DNA of 64,000 bases from Eretmocerus hayati (Eukaryota; Arthropoda; Insecta; Hymenoptera; Aphelinidae): assembly GCA_029851415.1 (NCBI GenBank), contig CM056741.1:150276522-150340521 (forward strand). Direction: 5' to 3'. A program made the translations under genes and the position numbers. Each line of letters starts with the position of its first letter. Position 1 is the first letter of the stretch. The notes beneath the pieces were generated by a model. That model searched no databases and had not been told where the DNA came from. It worked only from the letters and a program-made list of their open reading frames with translations. Positions 1 through 11,534 of this stretch are shown here, in pieces.

Positions 1-654
1 TAAGATTTATTATGGATGAATGTTTGTTGAAAAAATCGTAAACAATTTTTTTTCTTAAGGGTGGAGGTGTAACGAGCTGATATGTGGATAAAGTAGATAA
101 CTGATGAATATGGTATAAGACCCGCGCCCGATTCAAATCACCGAATATAAATGGTCACTATAGCTGGCAGCGTAATTAGTTAAGAATAATTGAACAGAAG
201 CCATCCCTTTTTGAAACCTATGAAGATTTGCCTCTCAAACATCGATCGACGCTCTCGCTAGCCAAGCAGCCACGAGTGCGAGCGAGACAGCAACAAGGCC
301 CATCGGAAGGGCCCGACGCCCACGCCACCGTCGCATCGACGAGCAAAGCGGCCCGCCATCAGAGCTACACTGGCCTTCGGCTAGATCACATCTTTTGTCA
401 AAGCGCTTCACGCTTCATCTATTTCTCGAGTCTTTGATTATTCTGAACAATATAGCTCAAATAGTTTATTCATAACTCTGTGTATAAGTCATTCACCCTT
501 CTCCCTACTCGCGTCGGCGAACCAAAAGGTAAATTCAAACATAAAATCATTGTTTAAAACTGGACCATTCGAGCTAAACTCATTCTTATTCATTCTTCAA
601 TTCAAATATCGAATACGTACTATTTCCCTAGATTTAGTACGTAACAGTGTGTCG
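1..654. other. No gene recognised; one CpG-rich patch
   Basis: AT-rich non-coding sequence. About 235-395 is distinctly GC- and CpG-rich and is open in one short frame, but the peptide resembles nothing I know. The right edge at ~655 is where similarity to the piggyBac-like MITE begins. Confidence 0.5.
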
Positions 655-1334
655 TGTCGCTCCGCAACAGCCAAGCAAAATGGCCGTGGGGTTCAACACA
701 CCCCAGAACGCCAGCTATGCGCGCTATTTTTGAGTGCATTTTGATACAATAATAAATTATTGCAAAAAATTGCAAAACAAAGACTTTTCCACTGAAAATA
801 TTCTAGAGGACGCAATTTCCAATGGAATGAGCTGAAAATTTAACTGAGTTATCTCAAGATCAAGTAAATATGAGAAAAGAATAGTCCAGTGGTCAATCTT
901 TCAATGGAGGTCTTCATTCCAGCATATTAGGTGAGAATAAAAATTCTCAATTCATGCGTCGAAATATGTCAGAATAAATACCTTTTTTTCAAGATCCACC
1001 CTCGCGCTATTTTTTCCTTGTATTGACCTCATCTCGAGATGACTCTGTTGAGTTTTCAGCTCATTTGGATGAAAATTGCGCCGGTCACAATTTTTTTTTG
1101 TAAAAAAGGTGATTTTTTGCATTTTTTTGGACATTTGTATTTTTTGGCATCTTTTATTTGACCTTGGAGATTATCTGGCTACATTGGCTCATGAAAAACA
1201 TATTAAAGAAGCTACAAAAAAATTTTCAAGTCTAAATATTCAATATAATAGATACAGCATCAATTTTTTGACTGGGGTGCAATGAATCCCAGTCAGCCAG
1301 CTATGTTATTTGGCGGAGCGGCGCCAGCTAAGGG
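655..1334 (+). mobile_element. piggyBac-like MITE, copy 1, left end missing
   Basis: This segment aligns by eye with 11690-12368 over nearly its whole length. Shared landmarks are GCCAGCTATGCGCGCTATTT, TGAAAATATTCTAGAGGACG and the closing GCCAGCTAAGGG. It ends at AGGG followed by TTAA (1335-1338), the target sequence used by piggyBac transposases. The outer left inverted repeat seen in the full copy at 11535 is absent, so the copy is truncated or was interrupted at ~655. It has no transposase frame, so it would depend on an enzyme supplied in trans. Assignment to piggyBac rests on TTAA plus a CCC-starting terminus, not on protein. Confidence 0.65.
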
Positions 1335-1516
1335 TTAAGCATCTGTAAAAAAAGTTTCCATCTTCTGTGCGGTAAGTGACTTTCCCGCACAGTTTTTTCG
1401 ATTTTGTTCCCGGGAAGCTGATAGAAAAATGGTATTTGACACTCGGACGGGGTTGTTCCCGCACTCTCGTAATAATTACGACCCTCGCCTTCAGCTCGGG
1501 CTGGAAAATATCACTC
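1335..1516. other. Short non-coding block with small dyads
   Basis: Contains a GTGCGG/CCGCAC dyad at ~1359-1384 and the 13-bp palindrome CGTAATAATTACG at 1468-1480. With 1620-1700 it appears to form the original locus into which the 1517-1619 insert landed. Not recognised otherwise. Confidence 0.4.
1502..1516 (+). repeat. 15-bp direct repeat, left copy (probable target-site duplication)
   Basis: TGGAAAATATCACTC here is repeated exactly at 1620-1634. The pair brackets a 103-bp segment and looks like a target-site duplication. Confidence 0.7.
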
Positions 1517-1619
1517 TAAAGTATAATGTTTTTTGTAGACCTGATGAGGGCAGTGAACTAACTGCTAAAACGTTGTCATAATAAACGACATTGACTCGTA
1601 GACCAGCCGTTAATTTAAT
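1517..1619 (+). mobile_element. 103-bp insert with hammerhead-like motif (Penelope-like or retrozyme relic?)
   Basis: The segment lies between two exact 15-bp direct repeats, as expected of an insertion. It contains CTGATGA, a short stem (GGCAG pairing with CTGCT across an 8-nt loop), then AAAAC. This order matches the hammerhead ribozyme core (CUGAUGA, stem II, GAAA). The G of GAAA is replaced, which should abolish cleavage. Hammerhead motifs are known in Penelope-like elements and retrozymes, and such elements leave variable target-site duplications. I infer a short or 5'-truncated relic of that class. No coding potential. Confidence 0.4.
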
Positions 1620-1634
1620 TGGAAAATATCACTC
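1620..1634 (+). repeat. 15-bp direct repeat, right copy
   Basis: Exact second copy of the 15-mer at 1502-1516. It is followed by a 9-bp perfect hairpin at 1638-1661 (GGGCGGAAA arms). Confidence 0.7.
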
Positions 1635-1661
1635 GTTGGGCGGAAACCAATATTTCCGCCC

Positions 1662-2690
1662 TCGGATCGAAATGTACTATAATTGGAATGTAGACATTTT
1701 TGATACTAACTTTAGAAAGTGGTTCCAAAATAGTATCTCAACATTTAATTTTTTTCTTTTTTCTTTCATATTTCGTCAAAAACTGAACAGTCTTCTGAAT
1801 TCAGAGACTATCTCGCTTGAATGCGTGCATACTTCTCGTCATGGATATTACTGGTAGAGTTTACGTAAGAAATGACAGGATAAGAATGCTCAAATGAAAA
1901 CAGCTGATCAAATACTGAGGGAGTAAATCAGACTGAGGAAATGTTCGAGCCGATGCATGTTTGACATAGTTCCCAGTGAGAAGCAAGAAATAACATTTCC
2001 GCGTGGACAAAAAGCCAAAATTCATTCGAAAATTTCAAGTGCTTACAACGGTCGTGTACGAAGAACAGTGCGATAAAATACGTAGTATCCTATCTGCCAA
2101 CATTTCTTTGCGGATTTTTAGCAATTTTTTTCAATTATTCTTTGAGAACTTCTTCTGGCGTAATGGATGGACAGAAACCCGGGCCCAACGAGCCGATTTG
2201 GCTCGTATTTGCAAAATACATTGTCTAGATGTTGGTTATGGCTTATCACAGGCAAAATTCAAGTTACCTACAATTCTGAGAAGTAACACGACGGATGAAT
2301 CACGTTAAGAAATCTTTCTGAAACTTTTAATTTATCTAGTGAGATAATCTCAATCTTCAATTCTAGAAAATTGCTGAGCTGGATAGCATCCCAACTTTTG
2401 CGTGGTTTTATTATTGCTCTTAGAATTTTTGTCATATTTTTCATAGTATCGTCAGGAAGCGCTACAATTCTGTCAAAAACACCCTCATTATTCAACAGTC
2501 TCTATGAAATGTGAAACCTAGGACCAACTATCGCCGTGTCTTAAAATAATTCTCAAGATTTTCTTAAAGAATCTCGATAATCTTTTTCATGAACCCATTA
2601 TTTTGTCAAAAAAGGAAGATCTTCAGTACTTCTGTGCTGCGCCATGATGTCTTAGAGTCAAGGCAGTTTCTATCAAGTATACACCAGTGA
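1662..2690. other. No feature recognised
   Basis: AT-rich unique-looking sequence. The short open frames on both strands show no recognisable motif. Confidence 0.5.
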
Positions 2691-2915
2691 AGGTGATGAC
2701 AGATAACCCACTATGACACGATTCTCACGACACGACACTACTTTCATTCCTGCGAACCTAATCATCGATGAATTTGATTCAATTTCATAATCCATAATTG
2801 GCACTGTAAAATTGAATCCAATCCATCGATGGTTGGGCTTGCAGGAATGGATTCCGTGTCGTGTCGGGTGATATGGCGTCGTGAGATTCGTGTCGTGGTG
2901 CGCTGTCTGTCACCC
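2691..2915. mobile_element. Palindromic MITE (~225 bp)
   Basis: The two halves are imperfect reverse complements of each other. The left arm runs GGTGATGACAGATAACC, then CACGACACGACAC, CATTCCTGC and ATCATCGATG. The right arm carries the complement in reverse order (CATCGATGG, GCAGGAATGG, GTGTCGTGTCG, CTGTCTGTCACC). About 20 bp of AT-rich sequence at ~2790-2810 separates them. It looks like a foldback-type non-autonomous DNA transposon. Superfamily cannot be assigned because no clear target-site duplication is visible. Confidence 0.7.
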
Positions 2916-3659
2916 TAAGGTACAACTTCTCCTCATTCCCTGATCTTCTCTCACGAAATATATGCAGCCGCAGACTTTGCCACGCACTTTTCTAATGCTT
3001 TTCACGCCAAAATTCGAGAAAATGAGCAATTTGGACTGATCCTAAACGTTTCGCTTTTATCTTCAAACTAAAGAAGTGGTTTTCGATACTTTTGACTTCT
3101 TTTTTCTAAGTCCTCCAAAGTCACGCCGAAAAATTGGTGCAAACAATCTCAGCGTAGCCCATCTCATCATTTTGGTCTTTGTCTCACCTTCGAAATGCTT
3201 CATGCAGAATTGCAAAATTCGATTTATATCCGATTTTACGCCAACAATACTGAAAAATTTAGGTGTGCCCACTTTATCCCATAAAATTCGTCTAGATTTG
3301 ATCTTTGACATGTGAGAAGTCATCCATCCAACTGAAACAGTAAGAAAGGGTGTAGAGAAAAGTTGTGAAATGAGCTAAGGTACGTCTCATGTGGAGGTCT
3401 GGGAGCTGAAATATTTCAATTTCACGAAAACCCCGTATAATCTCACCGAAATAGACCTGTCCAGGTGGAGGCAAAGTGGGCGCACACTCGTTTGATCGCA
3501 AATAAATCTTTGCGAGAGCTGAAATAGCTCAAATCCAGTTTGTTAGAAATTGAACGTGTTTCAACTCCCTTTGCAAGTGCATACGTTGGAAGCTATTGAA
3601 ATGTGCCAAAACTATGAGCAAAACAAAAACTGGGGGCAAATTTGGCAGACCTACCTCAT
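2916..3659 (+). mobile_element. TA-flanked MITE family C, copy 1 (diverged)
   Basis: The right end, GGGGGCAAATTTGGCAGACC followed by TACCTCATTA, is a diverged form of the family terminus (GGGGGCAAGTTGGGTACA plus CTTACCTTA). Internal blocks such as 'AATTTGGACTGATCC' match copy 3 near 26300 in the same orientation. The left end at 2916 (AAGGTACAAC) directly abuts the palindromic MITE at 2691-2915. No transposase frame. The divergence suggests it is the oldest of the four copies here. Confidence 0.5.
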
Positions 3660-5535
3660 TATGAACCTGAACCTGATTGATAATTCGATATCTCATGGTA
3701 GCTATTACGTCACTACCATTATACCTATAGCAATATTGCATGGACTCTTATATTTCTGCGAGAGACGGAGAGCAACGCACTAGAAAATCGTGTCATGAGC
3801 AACAACGCAATTCATTCCCCGAGATAATATAATATCATAATTGCGTCATACACCATGTATACTCATGAGTCGATAAATAGCTCGATTCATTGAGGGAGAG
3901 GTATTAGAGACATTGACTTGTTGCAAACATTCCGAGATTGCGATCGTGGGCAGACTCGGGCAAGCGAATGAATGTAATCCAACTATATACGAGCTACTCC
4001 GCATTCCGTATGAACTTTGAATAGAGCACCAATGAAAGACTATTATTCAATTGTTGTAGAGCGCACCTCGATACTTATTTCATCATTTCTCTTAGAATAA
4101 TGCAATGTTAATGTTAGTTTCTAATAGGTGTCTGTTCAATGTCCCGAGAAAAATAATATTAAAACAGGGAAATTTGGCTGCTGTGTTTTAAAATATAGAA
4201 TGAGATGTTGGGACGAGTGCCAATTAAACATTACTGCAGTCGTGTATATGTTCTCATACGCAGCTGATGGATGAGTTGTTTGGATAGTGAAGAATTGCAA
4301 GTTGATGGTCTAATCTTTAGGACTTCTTACGATGATTTGATGTTCAACTCTTCTTTGTTCAGAAGATGAAAATACAAATCAAAGTTTGTTTCGCTGATTG
4401 TGAAACCTGGTCCAAGAAACCAGGATCCTACCAATTTTTAACTAATTTATGAATTTGGTCAAAAATTGAGCACATTTCACGGCAAAAGTCATGTTTTACT
4501 AATTGAATTCATCTACTGGTAATAGATGCCTTCGTAGGAATCAAAATTATCGGACATGTTGTTGATCAGCTTAGTATTTCAATTTAACGAAACCAAAGTC
4601 ATAATCGGTTCATTTCAAATTGTGGGAGTTGTGGGATGGAATCGTGATAAATGAAGAATTCCTATATGAATTTCCATGTTTGTAATACTTTCATCATCGA
4701 AATGAAAGTTGACGATATGGATTTTGAAAATGTTGTGATGAGCAGGCCAAAACAATCATGAAAAAATGCATGAAATTGCTTGGCGCACAGGCGCTTACAG
4801 GAGAGCTCATTGACCGATAACGAAAAAAATTTTCGAAGCATCCAACCTGCATAATGTGTCATGCACTTTGCTTACGTATGTATAATATATCCGTAACGTG
4901 ATATTTGAAGCTGATGGCTATCTCGATTGACAAACTGCACGACCGGCTATTTTATTTGGTCGTGCTCAGTCAAGACTAACGTGTTTTCCTATATGAATTT
5001 AGTGGAACGTATTGACATCATAACAAAGAATATATTATGACTTGGAATTTTCCACCGAGATCTGACTTACTCATCAGTGATATCAATTTTGGGGTAGCCT
5101 TTGTTTTGTTGCGGTATTTTTTGCTCTGGAATCAGAAAACTGAGATGCAAAAAAATCGAAGTAAAGAGAGAATTCTTCGAGTTAAAGCTCTCAGAGTTTT
5201 GGGTGATTCGGAGTGCAGCTCTAGTCTCATTCTATATGAAAATTCCGAGTTAATTTTAATCGAGCTCACATCTTGGCAGAGATTCGAAATCATTAAAGCA
5301 ATTTCACGAACAGTCGCGATGTTATTATGTAATGCATGGCATTATACAACTATTGCATGTGCTTGCGGTAGGATCAGGGCCAACACGTTATTACGTGATG
5401 AAAAAATATATATCTGCTAACGTTAACTATACGATGATGTTGTATCAAAGATTTGACTCAAGGTTGGGTCCGTGACATAGAATCTAAGTTTCACGTTTAG
5501 TTTTCAATTAGAACAGTTTGGGAGATGAATGGATA
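3660..5535. other. No gene recognised
   Basis: AT-rich sequence. A 127-codon frame at 5037-5420 has no recognisable domain and is treated as chance. Confidence 0.45.
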
Positions 5536-5537
5536 TA

Positions 5538-6371
5538 AGGTAAGTGTACCCAACTTGCCCCCATTAAGCCATTTTCTTAATAACTTTGGCCCATCCCCAT
5601 ATTTTCCAACGTACCTTAGCTCATTTTAAAGCTTGTCTCAAGACCTTTAAAATGAGCTGAGATGCGTCCGATTTGGATATAGTGGAGCCGAGCTGTTTGA
5701 ATTCTCCCAAAAGGTGATTTTTGAGAGTTCACAAAAGTGTGTACCCAACTTGCCCCCATCATTTAAAACAATGTAAATCGGCGATGAAGTGAATAGAATC
5801 GCTTTGATCCGTTTTGATCACCGTGCAGCGACATTTGTAGCTTTTAGCTGGCCCAAGACATCGTTTCCGACCTATTTTGACGTGATAAACACGTTCTGAG
5901 TGGTAAAAAAAGTCATACTGCACGCCTTTCTGAAATAACCATATGGGGGCATGTTGGGTACACTCCGATGTCGGCCTTCTTGATTCTCAAACCATCTTCG
6001 TGTTTTGTACATAAAATCGCTCCAAATCAGAGTTCTGCAACCCTGAAGAGCGGATTTTGAAGGTCTTGAGACAAGGAATCGAATGCCCTAAGGTACGTCA
6101 AGATTGGTCGAATAAAAATAAATTGGCACCGGTTTTACTGAACGCGATTTCCTCCTCGATTTCTTAGCCGTGCAAACACGAAAAATGGAAAACTCACTTT
6201 ATATTTTCTGGAGAACGCAGAAATGATCCGGGGTCGATGAAAACTACGTATTTTCTCATATTTTAACATAACAAACGTAAAAAAAATTGCGGGAAGGTCA
6301 ACGAGCGCCCATTCCTGAGATCGGCATATGGGGGCAAGTTGGGTACAGAGGCAAGTTGGGTACACTTACCT
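5538..6371 (-). mobile_element. TA-flanked MITE family C, copy 2 (complete)
   Basis: Bounded by terminal inverted repeats of about 25 bp: AGGTAAGTGTACCC then AACTTGCCCCC on the left, and the reverse complement on the right. TA flanks both ends (5536-5537 and 6372-6373), the hallmark of Tc1/mariner-type integration. The right terminus carries a tandem doubling of GCAAGTTGGGTACA. Inside, 5628-5656 holds a 14-bp perfect dyad (AGCTCATTTTAAAG ... CTTTAAAATGAGCT). It is in reverse orientation relative to copies 1, 3 and 4. No coding capacity, so non-autonomous. Confidence 0.75.
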
Positions 6372-6789
6372 TAGTGTAATTCGGGGAAGGTACGAAAATT
6401 TTAAATGGAATATTGATATCGAAGTCGATTCACCCAAGACTTCTGAATTTTGTGCAAATGTAATTTCGAACACTTGTAGTCACAGTGTTCAAATATTTGC
6501 ATTGATTTTGTCTGCAAGTGCATACTGGAAATGATAGAATCAAACATTGTTCTTCATCTCGAGACTCAATGTTGTGTGTTTCAATTTCCTTGGCATGTTT
6601 CAGCATGACAATGTGTAACAGTTGACGCATTTTTACAATGATTCGTTGCTATTTCAATTACTAACCAATGATCGGAATTGTACAGCTGATTCATGTTTTA
6701 TCCGATTCGACCCTCAAATAAGCTTAACTTTCCAATCATAATCAGATGTGTAACGTGTATCATGACTGACGAAACTCAGTTCTGCATGA
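6372..6789. other. No feature recognised
   Basis: AT-rich spacer between the family C MITE and the foldback element. Nothing seen on either strand. Confidence 0.5.
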
Positions 6790-7629
6790 GAATTTTGGAA
6801 GGTATACTGCTCATAAATTCTCGGACGGTGAATGCAATATCACCCTCCCTCAAAATAGCTATATCCCGGACTCTATGTGTCGTAGTAGAATTCTGAAAGG
6901 AACATATGAAAGAACAGAAAAATCCTAACTTTTTGCGGTTTGAATGATTATTATCGATTATCTCGGAGATACTAGATGCTGGCAAAAAATTGAGAATTTT
7001 CGAAAATTTTCACTCTCATTGATACACTCTGCAGTTTTGTTGCAAGTAAATATACGCCAATTCTGCAAACAGTATCTTGTGGAACGGAAAAAATTCTATG
7101 TGTAGCTGTCTTTTGATAATTTTGTACGTTCAACGTGCATGTGAGCACGTATGAGCTATCAAGATACCCAAAATTATAGGTTTCTATCGATTTTGGTGCC
7201 GTCATTATTGGTGAAAACTCACCTTTTTGAGTATTTTATATATCTTCTTACACGAAGTGAAGAATAATCCAAAGACAGCTACACATATCATTTTTTCGCT
7301 ATACAAGAGTCTGTTCAAAATCATCTATCTTTATTCACAACAAAAGGGGTTGTTCATTAATAATGTAAGGGTTTCTGCAGATGTACCAACAAGCGTCGAA
7401 ATTCTCAAAACTTTCTAACTTTTGACTAACATCCATTAAGTACCTCCGAGATGATCGATAAAAATCATTCAAAGCACTCAAAACTTGGACATTTTTCTCT
7501 GCTCTTTGATATGCTTTCTCCAGAATTGTCTTACAACATATAGAGTCCAAGACATAGGTATTTTGAGGGAGGGTGATATTGCGTTTACCGTTCTAGAATT
7601 CATGAGCGGTAGTACACGAGCCGAAAGTT
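6790..7629. mobile_element. Long-armed foldback element (~840 bp)
   Basis: Two inverted arms, ~6790-7122 and ~7262-7629, flank a ~140-bp centre. Matching landmarks read in opposite directions: GCAATATCACCCTCCCTCAA at ~6834 against its complement at ~7565; ATTATCGATTATCTCGGAG at ~6950 against CTCCGAGATGATCGAT at ~7445; TATGTGTAGCTGTCTT at ~7097 against AAAGACAGCTACACATA at ~7270. Several short frames in both arms are simply the same DNA read twice. Origin as a foldback transposon or as a segmental inverted duplication cannot be separated by eye. Confidence 0.75.
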
Positions 7630-7820
7630 TTAAGAAACAGCGCCATCTAGTCCCCTGGGAAAAATTCAATATAATTCTTGACTAAAATATGTCTGAATAA
7701 CTTCAACCTTCTCTAATCTATGAGCAACTGACTCGCCCATATTATAAGTTGAGATGTAACACTCATGTAGCTAAATTTTATCCTTGGGCTATGGATCCCT
7801 CCTCGTCCGTTAGAAAATTA

Positions 7821-7974
7821 GATGTAATGAGTTAGTCCAGTATAAACTCGATACAAACGGACTTTATGAGACGTACATTTTACGCATCCGAAACGTCGAA
7901 ATTTTGGAGAGACTTGCCAAGACTTTGTCAATGAAGTCCGTTTGTATCAAGTTTGCAGAGTCACTCATTACATC
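7821..7974. mobile_element. Small TA-flanked MITE (154 bp)
   Basis: Begins GATGTAATGAG and ends CTCATTACATC, with TA on both sides (7819-7820, 7975-7976). The inverted similarity continues inwards, with CGATACAAACGGACTT on the left and AAGTCCGTTTGTATCA on the right. This is the size, structure and flank of a Tc1/mariner-derived MITE. Single copy in this window. Confidence 0.8.
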
Positions 7975-7976
7975 TA

Positions 7977-10559
7977 AATTTTATCCATTTACGATTTTGG
8001 TTCATTTTTGGCCATTAATTTGCTCAACACCTAGGGCATCTGATGTAAGTGACCATTTGAATTTCACATATGGTAGACAGTAATTCGAGATGATTTGGAT
8101 AATACATTTAGAATTTTTAGTGGGCAATTGACGATCACCAAGTAGTCCAATTTTCACGTGAATATGGTGTAAATTTAGCCTTCGTCTACGTGCCGATGGA
8201 ATAACATTTTTATTGGAATTGAGATGAGGATCGAGCCGCAGTCGATACACCTTCCAGTAAGATAGTAGAGGTGATCAATATCAAGGTGTTGAACCGAACC
8301 TCGAATTTCGCTGCAAAAGATGTGTCAGAATCTAGAAAAGATCAGACATATTAATGCAGTGTCGTTCAGATTCGTGCACTTAGATTGCTAAACTAAGTAC
8401 TAAGGGCTAATTCAGACACAACGTCACCTGGGGATCATCGACAACCTGTCGAATATATTATAATCAGCTGGCTAACTCTTGAAGTCGATTCATAGACAAA
8501 AATGAGCCACATTCATTTCCTTGAAATTTCACCCATTCCCTCACGATGTCCATAATGATTGACAATTTTCTCGGTGTTCTTTTATTTTCAATAGTCGGTG
8601 ACTATTTTTTCAGATGCATCAGGAAAATCTCGAAAAATTTTCAAGAGTTCCTATTATTAATACAAGGAATAAGTAGAATCTAAAACTAAGTCCACACAAG
8701 GAATTGCAAGCAAGGGAAAAATGAATGCCAAATTTTTTGAAAACTACAATCTTGCCATTTTTTTGTTTCATTTTCTCGAAAAAAACATATACTGTATATC
8801 AGGATATGTTCCTCAGTATCCCAAACTCGCGGTGAATAAAATGGTTTAATCACAAATTCCGAAGGTTAGTCCCGATGCAGCACCTGCATGGTCAATCGAA
8901 CTCGGATTTTCAAAGTGAGTTCACTCAAGACAACTAAATCCGACTGAAAGTTCAAAGAGACATCAGTTTAGCACGTCTCTGAATGAACAGAATTTGCAAA
9001 TTCAGTGATTGTTTTCGATTTACAGTCAGTACACCTAAAAAGATCGGGCGGCCACAAGATCGCGGAAGTTTTGGTTTGCTGTACGTTATACATGCGAGAT
9101 GTGTATCCCCGTTGTATGGACATGTCTTGCGCAACAATACTCACCGCTTACCGGATTTTGATATAGTATGCTATACTTCTTATAATTGGATGTGCTAAGG
9201 CCGTGGACTTAGTTGTCGCTCGTACTTTTGCACCAAAGATACGTTCCGGGGCCCTTTCATGCTTGACAAAATTACCCAGATAGTGTTGGATCCCGTGTCC
9301 CATCAAATTTAGTCATTCATTCACACCTTTGTTATTGGTGTAAGAGGAAAATAAAGTTATTCTTATATATATTGCGCCCTTTCCTCTTGCCTCGTCTCTG
9401 TATGAAATATGCCTAATAATTAGGCATAGAATGACACTTACGTGAAATTTGGATCGTGTCCAATGTTTAATGAAAAAATGGTTTTACATAGTCCAGACAA
9501 GAGCACAATTTATCCATTTTTCATACGGTCTTTTTAGATTCAATTTCCAGAATCTCCAATCTATATATTCTCCAATTTTTGTTCTATTCCGTTGTATACA
9601 CATTCTAATCTCTATCCTACGAAAATTAGTCCAATTTTTCAAGACATATTTTGGTATTCACTCCGGACAAATTTCTACCGAAATAAGAGACACAATGAAA
9701 GAGTGTTTGTATGTATACAGAAAATGCACTATGTCATCGGGATTTTGAGATTTAGTTCGAGAGTAACTGCGAACAAAGGAGGTAATGGTGATGCAAACAT
9801 AAAGAGATGCAATTCTGACGATTGGTGAATAAAGCTTATCGAGAAAAGTCGTGGGCGTGCTGCTGGTTCATAACAAAAAATTAGACGTCCGCTTCGAAGA
9901 AGACTCGGGAACGTATACAGTTGTGTAGTTCTTTGCGAAATTCCTCTTCCTGGTAATGGAAAAGATCCATGCTTTATTTCACAATTCTTGATTTATTGGA
10001 CACATTTTTCTCTGTGGATTTCATTTAGGTAAACGTGCTAATATTGATTTGAAGTTCCTTTTTCACATCGGGATTCAATTTCATTCGTCTACAAATTCCT
10101 TCGCAATTGACCAATGAATTAAGGTATCCTCACATTCAATATCAGATTGCTCAATCGTGTAGATTCTCTATCTAATTTAAGATTCCCTTCATCTAAACCC
10201 TAAGAAAAGCTTTTGCAAGATAGTCTTCCTTGCAGGTTAAGTGAGGATTGCAGACCGGATCTATTCATACCGTTTGCGAGATGGTATGAAATTCGATCTT
10301 GACGCGATTTAGATCACGAGATTCAGAAAAGTTCGAAAAATTCTCATCAAACTAGCAAAATGTGTTCACATTACAATCTCCCATCGAACACAAGTCAATT
10401 TTCTAATCGTGGGATACGTGAATTAAAATTTTTCGAAATCCTTTTACCATGTGCCAAAAATGATTTTGGAAAATCGGGTATATTCATCAGTACCAGCCAG
10501 TTACATATACGTAAAATAAAAGGCTTGCACGCAAGCACATAACGTATAATAATAGTCTG
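7977..10559. other. No gene recognised
   Basis: AT-rich sequence with many short frames and no recognisable domains. The only structure I note is the perfect palindrome at 9408-9428 and a short ATCCTCAC/GTGAGGAT dyad spanning ~10127-10247. Confidence 0.45.
9408..9428. repeat. Perfect 21-bp palindrome with TAAT half-sites
   Basis: Ten-base arms around a single central A, core CCTAATAATTAGG. The inverted TAAT/ATTA half-sites have the layout of a homeodomain dimer site, but chance or a transposon end is equally possible. Confidence 0.5.
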
Positions 10560-11150
10560 ATGTAGTCGTCCTGGAATGGCGCGAGATATAATAATGCTAT
10601 GGTGCATGGTGGTGTATATAGAAATGCAGTCGGCATCAGTGGCAATGGGGGCCTTGGGCGGTCTGTCCTTGACTCAGCACAGTTACCCCGAGACACCGCG
10701 AGCCGTGCTAAGACTACAACGACGACGACGACGCCATTATACACCATGTAGCATCTATGCGCAGAAGTCTTTCTCTCTCCCTCTTGCTCGCGTGCACAGA
10801 GTGACGTCACCCTGCATAACTCGCCTAATTGCATATCTCCCTCTATTTCTTGGCTTATACTCCTCCCAGCTATCCTATCTCTCCTTTTCCTCCTCTTCTT
10901 CTTTTTTCCTTCGGCGTCTTCCTTGGATACGTTTCTCTCCCGGTCGTACGACTGCCCCACTACGGGCAGTAAGTCAGCTAGTTAACAGTCTCTTTCTCTA
11001 TTGCACTATGTTCTATTCATTCGTCTCCGTTTTAGATTTACTTTCGCTGTCGGCAGCTGCATGGTTGCATGCTGCACTCCTTTTATCCATGCACGCCGAT
11101 CCGCTGCTTAGCGGCTCTTTGTGTTATATACGGCTATTCGACTCTATAGG
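10560..11150. other. CpG-rich low-complexity block
   Basis: GC- and CpG-rich compared with its surroundings. It contains an (ACG)n run at ~10718-10733 and a long pyrimidine tract at ~10879-10918. Overlapping open frames on both strands (157 and 192 codons) reflect composition: their peptides are low-complexity and match nothing I know. It could be a cis-regulatory island; no promoter is decisive. Confidence 0.45.
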
Positions 11151-11530
11151 GTAGTAATACTTGCTTTATGGACTTTTTGCGAGATCGTCACTGTTATATA
11201 GGATGATTTTGTACAGTCTGAGTTGAGTACTAGACGAGAATCTTCTGTACTGTAGTATGATTGAGTGTTTATATGCTTGAGAATTGTGAGGAAGTAGAAA
11301 CGGTACGAGTTGGGTCAGACAAGTCACTCATATGTAGCGCTTTTTGTGGGCCGTTGGTGACTCCGTTTTGAAAATGGATTCATGTAGTATTTCAAGCATT
11401 GGGATTTCTAGTAAGGTGCATTTCTCACAGCTATTTTTCATTTGTACAGACAATTCCAAATGGTATTAATGGGCATTTAGTAGGCTTGAATAACACATTT
11501 GTCGTAGTATCTTTTTTTAACCCGTGTGAT
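11151..11530. other. No feature recognised
   Basis: Spacer between the CpG-rich block and the piggyBac-like MITE. Confidence 0.5.
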
Positions 11531-11534
11531 TTAA

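Noticed and set aside
5037..5420. 127-codon plus-strand frame
   Set aside because: No domain, no start context, no partner exon visible.
10487..11154. Overlapping 157- and 192-codon frames on opposite strands
   Set aside because: Both lie in a CpG-rich, low-complexity block and have no recognisable domain; overlapping long frames on both strands indicate composition.
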